Origin: Jeotgalibacillus soli
Lineage (GTDB): Bacteria; Bacillota; Bacilli; Bacillales; Jeotgalibacillaceae
Length of the DNA stretch: 64,000 bases
Direction of reading: 5' to 3'
Assembly (NCBI RefSeq): GCF_000829435.1
Contig: NZ_JXRP01000017.1
Coordinates: forward strand, 186,001 to 250,000
Position 1 is the stretch's first letter. Each line of letters begins with the position of its first letter. The position numbers and the translations under genes were made by a program. Below are positions 62,616 through 64,000 of this stretch, piece by piece. Below the pieces are notes generated by a model. That model was not told the DNA's origin. It saw nothing but the letters and a program-made list of their open reading frames with translations, and did not search any database.

Positions 62616-63647
62616 ATGGATAATGCATGTGTTCACTGTGGGAGTTCTATCTATTTTTATGAGGAAGGCATCTTCTATATTCAAGGTTTATCAGAAAGTG
62701 ATGTTGATCGGCTTTCGTATCCATTTAAGTATTCTAACAGGATGTATAGTTTGTCTTATGATAGCCTTAAAATAGTAGAGGAACTTACAACAAAACTAAT
62801 GTCAATAAATAGACAAAATGAAATCAAATGTGGGATTTCTCAAACAGAAAAATACATAAATATCGTTGATCTTGGACAGTTTTCAAATCGTATTCATCAT
62901 CGGAAAGCCGTTGAATATATCCAGAATGGAGAGTTAACCAGTCACCTGCAGCCCATTGTGGAGCTGCAATCTGGAGGAATTTATGGATATGAATCATTGC
63001 TTCGTTCTAACAAGAGTCAAGAGCATTTTTCACCAGGGGAATTATTCTCAGTAGCAAGCTCCACCGGGCTTCATTCTATGCTGGATCAGCGGGCAAGAGA
63101 AGAAGCAATAAAAGCGAAGAAGAAGTACATTAGACCTGGATTAAAAAGCTTTATTAACTTTCTTCCGTCTACGATTTATAATCCAGAATTTTGCCTGAAG
63201 CATACCTTCCAGGTGGTGGATAAATATCAAGTCGATCCTGGTGACCTTGTATTTGAAGTTGTCGAAACGGAAAAAATTGTAGATATCGATCATCTGAAAG
63301 CGGTGTTCAAAACCTATAAGCGTGAAGGAATAAAGGTAGCTCTTGATGATGTCGGTGCTGGTTTTTCAACTATTGAAATTCTAAAACTGTTAGAACCTGA
63401 TTACGTGAAAATTGATCGTTCATATATTTCATTTTGCGACACAGATAGTCAAAAGCAAATATTTCTAAAAGAAGTTCATCATTTATCAAAGGAGCTTGGT
63501 ATTAAGATTTTAGCAGAGGGAATTGAACGTCAGCAGGAGCTGGAAATTTGCCGGGAAATTGGATTTGATCTAGGTCAGGGATATTTGTTTGGTAAACCTT
63601 CAGAAGCTGCAATTGAGCCGGATTGTTCATCCTTATTAATTTCTTAA
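62616..63647 (+). CDS. EAL-domain protein (c-di-GMP phosphodiesterase family)
   Basis: 343 residues. The N-terminal ~95 residues open with CVHCGSS, a CxxC pair without a recognised domain. The EAL domain (about 100-335) shows YGYESLLRSN (EAL-equivalent Glu), SFINFLPSTIY, VFEVVETEKI, VALDDVGAGFSTIEIL, YVKIDRSYI, ILAEGIERQQE and GQGYLFGKP. Most metal and catalytic residues are present (E..LR, N, E, DD, K, E), so c-di-GMP hydrolysis is likely. DDFG is DDVG here. Confidence 0.88.
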   Translation: MDNACVHCGSSIYFYEEGIFYIQGLSESDVDRLSYPFKYSNRMYSLSYDSLKIVEELTTKLMSINRQNEIKCGISQTEKYINIVDLGQFSNRIHHRKAVEYIQNGELTSHLQPIVELQSGGIYGYESLLRSNKSQEHFSPGELFSVASSTGLHSMLDQRAREEAIKAKKKYIRPGLKSFINFLPSTIYNPEFCLKHTFQVVDKYQVDPGDLVFEVVETEKIVDIDHLKAVFKTYKREGIKVALDDVGAGFSTIEILKLLEPDYVKIDRSYISFCDTDSQKQIFLKEVHHLSKELGIKILAEGIERQQELEICREIGFDLGQGYLFGKPSEAAIEPDCSSLLIS

Positions 63648-63760
63648 TATTGCGGTTATGTGGATTAGCTTGACCAAGTAATATATTATGATATTATTAT
63701 ATTTACTTTAATACTTAGAAGCGTTTTAGTGTAATAGTAAAATTGGATGTACAATGAAGA

Positions 63761-63800
63761 GCCTCTTCTTCCTTTAGTGGAATGTTGAGGTTTTTTTCAT
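63761..63800 (+). terminator. Probable terminator after the EAL gene
   Basis: GCCTC...GAGGT with an imperfect inner stem (CTTCC / GGAATG) and seven T behind. Confidence 0.5.
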
Positions 63801-63830
63801 GAGAAAAATGAAGATGAAGAGGTGTATGAG

Positions 63831-64000
63831 GTGGAGATTAGTAAACCAATAATAAATCCGCCAAGATGGGAAGCAATTGTATTAATATGCTCCCTGTTTT
63901 CAGTAATAAGTGTATGTATGATTGTATTTAAAACCGTGCCTCATATTCCGATTATTGTTGGCATTATGCTGCTGATTGTATATGGAATTTGTAGAAAGGT
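63831..64000 (+). CDS. NhaC-like Na+/H+ antiporter, N-terminal fragment
   Basis: 56 residues reach the window edge. EISKPIINPPRWEAIVLICS begins a membrane helix, then PHIPIIVGIMLLIVYGICRK, which resembles the opening of NhaC family antiporters (..G..PHIPIL.A......YG). The start is GTG 63831 after AAGAGGTG. Truncated by the window, not by mutation. Confidence 0.5.
   Translation, partial: MEISKPIINPPRWEAIVLICSLFSVISVCMIVFKTVPHIPIIVGIMLLIVYGICRK

Noticed and set aside
1-64000. CRISPR array, tRNA/rRNA genes, transposase or integrase genes, complete prophage
   Set aside because: Looked for regularly spaced repeats, tRNA-like CCA-ended folds and typical mobile-element proteins; none seen beyond the three short repeats and the phage-like remnants.

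Overview
The window is chromosomal DNA from a low-GC, endospore-forming Firmicute of the Bacillaceae. Evidence for this includes an Sda sporulation checkpoint peptide, a YteA-family sporulation protein, a CotS/CotSA-like spore-coat gene set, sigma-B stress components (RsbR-type STAS proteins, CsbD, two candidate sigma-B promoters), a proline T-box upstream of proBA, and a YkoGHI-like two-component cluster. AGGAGG-type ribosome binding sites and U-tailed hairpin terminators are frequent. I saw no rRNA, tRNA, CRISPR array or transposase gene. The species cannot be named from this sequence.

Layout. 0-6.2 kb: an operon of a ROK repressor, an argininosuccinate-lyase-like enzyme and a sugar-type ABC importer without its own ATPase. 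6.3-9.6 kb: two RsbR paralogs, sda, and a lipoprotein glycerophosphodiesterase. 9.7-12.3 kb: a wrecked amidase gene, a Pro/Gly-rich protein, a MOSC protein and a lone SPP1-type holin. 12.3-16.3 kb: a minus-strand operon of PAS-AAA-HTH regulator, class III aminotransferase and YjiH permease. 16.8-22.5 kb: a DadA-like oxidase, YteA, a GIY-YIG protein, an SLH-anchored 5'-nucleotidase and two abutting small genes. 22.5-30.3 kb: a TAXI-TRAP transporter, GntR regulator, GlcD, GlcF and LhgO, very likely a 2-hydroxyacid uptake and oxidation operon with a visible FCD-type operator. 30.5-34.5 kb: a dipeptidase, then proBA behind a proline T-box. 34.7-39.1 kb: glycosyltransferase, ATP-grasp and CotS-like kinase genes, plus a small kinase-like gene. 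39.2-45.7 kb: a broken lipoprotein, an AbrB-domain protein with KhtTU K+/H+ antiport genes, an L12-domain membrane protein, an acyl-CoA dehydrogenase and a ROK glucokinase. 45.7-50.5 kb: a YeeE/YedE thiosulfate-type transporter, a PAS-STAS protein, CsbD, OsmC and remnants of siderophore and aldehyde dehydrogenase genes. 50.7-54.6 kb: response regulator, sensor kinase, PepSY protein and a decayed sporulation-type kinase. 54.8-64 kb: M42 peptidase, MurE paralog, nucleoside transporter, YueH-like protein, a decayed sortase F/DUF4397 pair, prfC, an EAL protein and the start of an NhaC-like antiporter.

The most noteworthy signals are: (1) the TAXI-TRAP/GntR/GlcDF/LhgO locus with the operator overlapping its -10 box; (2) the ROK/argininosuccinate-lyase-like/ABC operon, whose substrate is not obvious; (3) the CotSA-like/ATP-grasp/CotS-like operon; (4) three copies of a non-coding MITE-like repeat, each flanked by a short direct repeat; (5) an unusually large number of decayed genes (nine), including a surface-protein/sortase pair that can be reconstructed across its frameshifts; (6) three RsbR-type STAS proteins that differ at the expected phosphorylation positions.

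Family assignments rest on motifs recognised by eye and comparison with remembered families. No searches were run.
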